From: Patescibacteria group bacterium UBA5124
GTDB lineage: Bacteria > Patescibacteriota > Gracilibacteria > Absconditabacterales > Absconditicoccaceae
Reading direction: 5' to 3'
Assembly (NCBI GenBank): GCA_002414185.1
Contig: DHYS01000034.1
Location: 19,029-39,494 of the forward strand
DNA: 20,466 nt
Both the position numbers and the translations under genes were made by a program. Shown piece after piece: positions 18,323 to 20,466 of this stretch. Every line of letters starts with the position of its first letter. Position 1 is the stretch's first letter. The notes beneath the pieces were generated by a model. It saw nothing but the letters and a program-made list of their open reading frames with translations. It was not told the origin of the DNA and did no database searches.

Positions 18323-19855
18323 TTATTCTGTCTTTTCTTTTCTTTGATATATAATTTCCGGCTTCAAATCTACCGTAAACTCTTTCATAGCAAATGCTTT
18401 TTGGAAATCATCATTCATCATATTTTTAGAAGAATCTATCTTAGATAATACTTCATTTCCAAACATTCTTTGAATCTTAGCAAATCCGTTGATCAACACT
18501 GGCGCTGTCAATAAAGCCAGATTTTTTACTATATACAATAAGAATTTCAAATCATCGATAGCTTCTTGTTTAGTTGCTTCATCTTTATATTTTTTCCAAG
18601 GTTCAGCTTTAGTAATGTATTCATTTGCTGATTGTACCAATCTATATCGATCTTGAAGATAAACTTGAAGATTACCAGAATTTAAATATTTTTCTTCCAA
18701 ATAATCCAGCAAAAAATCAGAAAAAAAATCTTCTTTTCATGAAATATTTCCTTCCGTAATACCATATTTACTACACAAGCTAACTACTCTATTTACAAGA
18801 TTTCCCCATGCTCCGATCAAGACACTTTCGTAAGTTCCCTTAAATCTATCCCAAGAAAAATCCCCATCTGCACCGATAGGTGCATCATAAAGTAAATAAA
18901 ACACCTCAGCATCTCTATCATAATCCTGAGCAACTTGCACAGGATCTACAATATTTCCAAGAGATTTACTCATTTTTTGACCATCAACCGTAAGATATCC
19001 AGTCACATATTCTTGATCAGGTAAACGATATCCAGCACTTTCAAGCATAGCAGGCCAATACGTTGCATGAAATTTTACAATATCCTTGGCCATTACATGT
19101 AAGATATAAGTATCTTTATCCCAAAATTTTTCTCCCTCCTCCTGACACACCGTAATATAATTAAGCAAGGCATCAAACCACACATAGGTAATTTGACTCG
19201 AGTCAAAAGGTAAAGGAATACCAAAGGTATTATTTTCTCTCGAAATCGAAAAATCCTCTACACCACGTTCCACAAAAGCTTTCACTTCATTAAATCTCGA
19301 AGCAGACTCTACAAATGTAGGATGTTCAGCAAACCATTTTTCCAAAAAACCTTGATACTTAGAAAGTTTAAAAAACCAGTTCTTTTCTTTGATAACTTCT
19401 GGCTTAGTAAGATGATCAGGACATACTCCATTCACCAAATCTCTTTCATTCTTAAAAGCTTCACATCCTACACAATACAGACCAGAATATTCTCCTTGAT
19501 AAATATCTTCTCCCTTATCATAAATTTTTTGCAAAATTTTCTGCACAAAAGCCGCATGACGAGCTTCCGTTGTTCTAATAAAATCCGTATATGAAATATC
19601 CAAGGTCTTCCAAATTTTTAATGATCCATCAGCTATTTCATCCAAAAAAACCATAGTATCTTTTCATAATTCCTGAGCCTTTTGTACAATTTTTTGACTA
19701 TTTTCATCTAATCCTGTAGAAAATTTTACTTCATATCCAAGAAGTCTCTTATATCTCGCATACACATCAGCAATAAAACTAGCATACGCATGCCCTATAT
19801 GAGGTAATCCATTAGCATAATAAATCGGCGTAGTTACATAAAATTTCTTAGCCAT
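18323..19855 (-). CDS. metG: Methionyl-tRNA synthetase
   Basis: The frame encodes 510 residues and charges tRNA-Met. Class I motifs are HIGH at 19-22 and KMSKS at 294-298. A zinc knuckle has Cys128, Cys131, Cys145 and His148 (YCVGCEAF ... VCPDH). YVWFDALLNYIT and HATYWPAML are typical of the catalytic domain. The C-terminal helical anticodon domain ends near SANEYITKAEPWKK and a short tail; the extra tRNA-binding domain of longer forms is absent. Two internal UGA are Gly (residue 64 and the one near 18735). A CGA at codon 403 lies at a hydrophobic position (LQD-x-YRLV), consistent with Trp. Start ATG 19855 gives MAKKFYVTTPIYYANG, the standard N-terminus. Confidence 0.95.
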
Positions 19856-19894
19856 ACAATAAGTATAAAAAAATAAAACACAAAATCAGACTTT

Positions 19895-19922
19895 GTATTA
19901 TTGTTATGACTAGATTTTTCAA
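19895..19922 (-). promoter_or_regulatory. Possible promoter of metG
   Basis: TTGAAA (19922-19917), a 16-base spacer and TAATAC (19900-19895) on the minus strand lie about 40 bases before the metG ATG. Confidence 0.45.
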
Positions 19923-19946
19923 GATATTTATCAAAACATAAATATA

Positions 19947-19974
19947 TTGACTTTAATATTAAAATATATATAAA
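19947..19974 (+). promoter_or_regulatory. Possible promoter of the right-edge gene
   Basis: TTGACT (19947-19952), a 16-base spacer and TATAAA (19969-19974) lie about 27 bases before the ATG at 20001, facing away from metG. Confidence 0.55.
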
Positions 19975-20000
19975 ATTAAGACAAACAAAAACTAAAAAAT

Positions 20001-20466
20001 ATGAGAAAAAAGATAAAAAAATTATTAAACACTCCCATACTCAAAGACCCTTTCAAAAGTATTTATGAAAAAGGTCTCAAAGAAACTGGTAGATGGTTAA
20101 AAAATAGCCAAAAAGAAGATAAACACTATTTTTTTACTAAAAAAGATATAGAAGCAAGATTTATTGCTTTTGTATGCGCCGAAATTATATCTAATCCATC
20201 AAAGGCAAAAGGAAAACCTTTCCAAGAAATAGAAGAATTAGCAGAAAAAGAATTTAATAATTATATAGGAAAATTATATTACCTACTTAATAAAACCAAA
20301 ATTTCATTACCTGAGTTTTATAAAAAAGCAAATAAGAAAAATTCTTTTACTGGAGATGAAATTAGAGAAATTACTATCCACGGAACCCAAAAGTTAATCG
20401 AAGAATTATCCAAGAATGGCTATCGTATGGATGGAGAAGATATCGTAGATAGATTTATCAAACAAT
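20001..20466 (+). CDS. Unrecognised Lys-rich protein, N-terminal part
   Basis: At least 155 residues are open from ATG 20001 to the window edge, so the C-terminus is missing. The sequence starts MRKKIKKLLNTPILKDPF and is Lys/Glu-rich and mostly helical, with no signal peptide and no membrane segment (…RFIAFVCAEIISNPSK…, …ELAEKEFNNYIGKLYYLL…). No motif I recognise. No in-frame UGA in this part. It is divergent from metG with its own likely promoter. Confidence 0.7.
   Translation, partial: MRKKIKKLLNTPILKDPFKSIYEKGLKETGRWLKNSQKEDKHYFFTKKDIEARFIAFVCAEIISNPSKAKGKPFQEIEELAEKEFNNYIGKLYYLLNKTKISLPEFYKKANKKNSFTGDEIREITIHGTQKLIEELSKNGYRMDGEDIVDRFIKQ

Noticed and set aside
1..20466. CRISPR array, insertion sequence or tRNA gene
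   Set aside because: No regularly spaced direct repeats, no transposase-like frame or inverted ends, and no cloverleaf with a T-loop consensus was seen.

Overview
The window looks like a piece of a Patescibacteria (CPR) genome that does not use the standard code. It is AT-rich, and nearly every gene contains in-frame UGA codons at places that must be glycine: the Walker A loop of a UvrD-type helicase, the PP-loop of MnmA, the lipobox of a small lipoprotein, and conserved glycines of pyruvate kinase. UGA=Gly is known from Absconditabacteria (SR1) and Gracilibacteria. In-frame CGA codons also fall where tryptophan is expected (surface-protein repeats, CHAP domain, helicase C-terminus). From memory, CGA/CGG=Trp together with UGA=Gly is the Absconditabacterales variant, so I place the window there. 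All gene limits below read UGA as Gly, except the gene at 14742-15167, where UGA is discussed as a stop.

Layout. 2-2581 (+) is the 3' part of a giant repeat-containing surface protein. It abuts a convergent GT4 glycosyltransferase (2582-3712, -). That gene diverges, over a clear two-sided promoter region, from a CHAP peptidoglycan hydrolase with a His-rich membrane anchor (3870-5183, +). Next come pyruvate kinase and prolyl-tRNA synthetase (-), a GC-rich, non-coding, hairpin-rich block (about 8385-8905), a membrane-anchored protein with two Cys-rich repeats, mnmA, a 47-residue histone-H1-like protein, a CoA-binding protein and a UvrD/PcrA helicase (all -). A small structured RNA with a pseudoknot and its own terminator sits upstream of the helicase (14443-14677, -). 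It is followed by a secreted protein of unknown function and a hybrid histidine kinase, two tiny lipoproteins, a stand-alone DnaE-type PHP domain and metG (all -). The start of an unrecognised (+) gene runs off the right edge.

The most interesting points are: (1) evidence inside the window for two codon reassignments, UGA to Gly and CGA to Trp; (2) the kinase/secreted-protein segment 14742-16834, which reads as if written in the standard code (no UGA, a CGA at an Arg position, a UGA stop inside a terminator hairpin, and the only Shine-Dalgarno I found), suggesting recent acquisition that clashes with the host code; (3) two unidentified structured RNAs; and (4) a duplicated C-terminal module of the surface protein that could be an anchoring or adhesion domain. 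The envelope genes (surface protein, glycosyltransferase, CHAP hydrolase, Cys-rich protein) would fit the host-attached or predatory lifestyle known for this lineage, but that link is inference.
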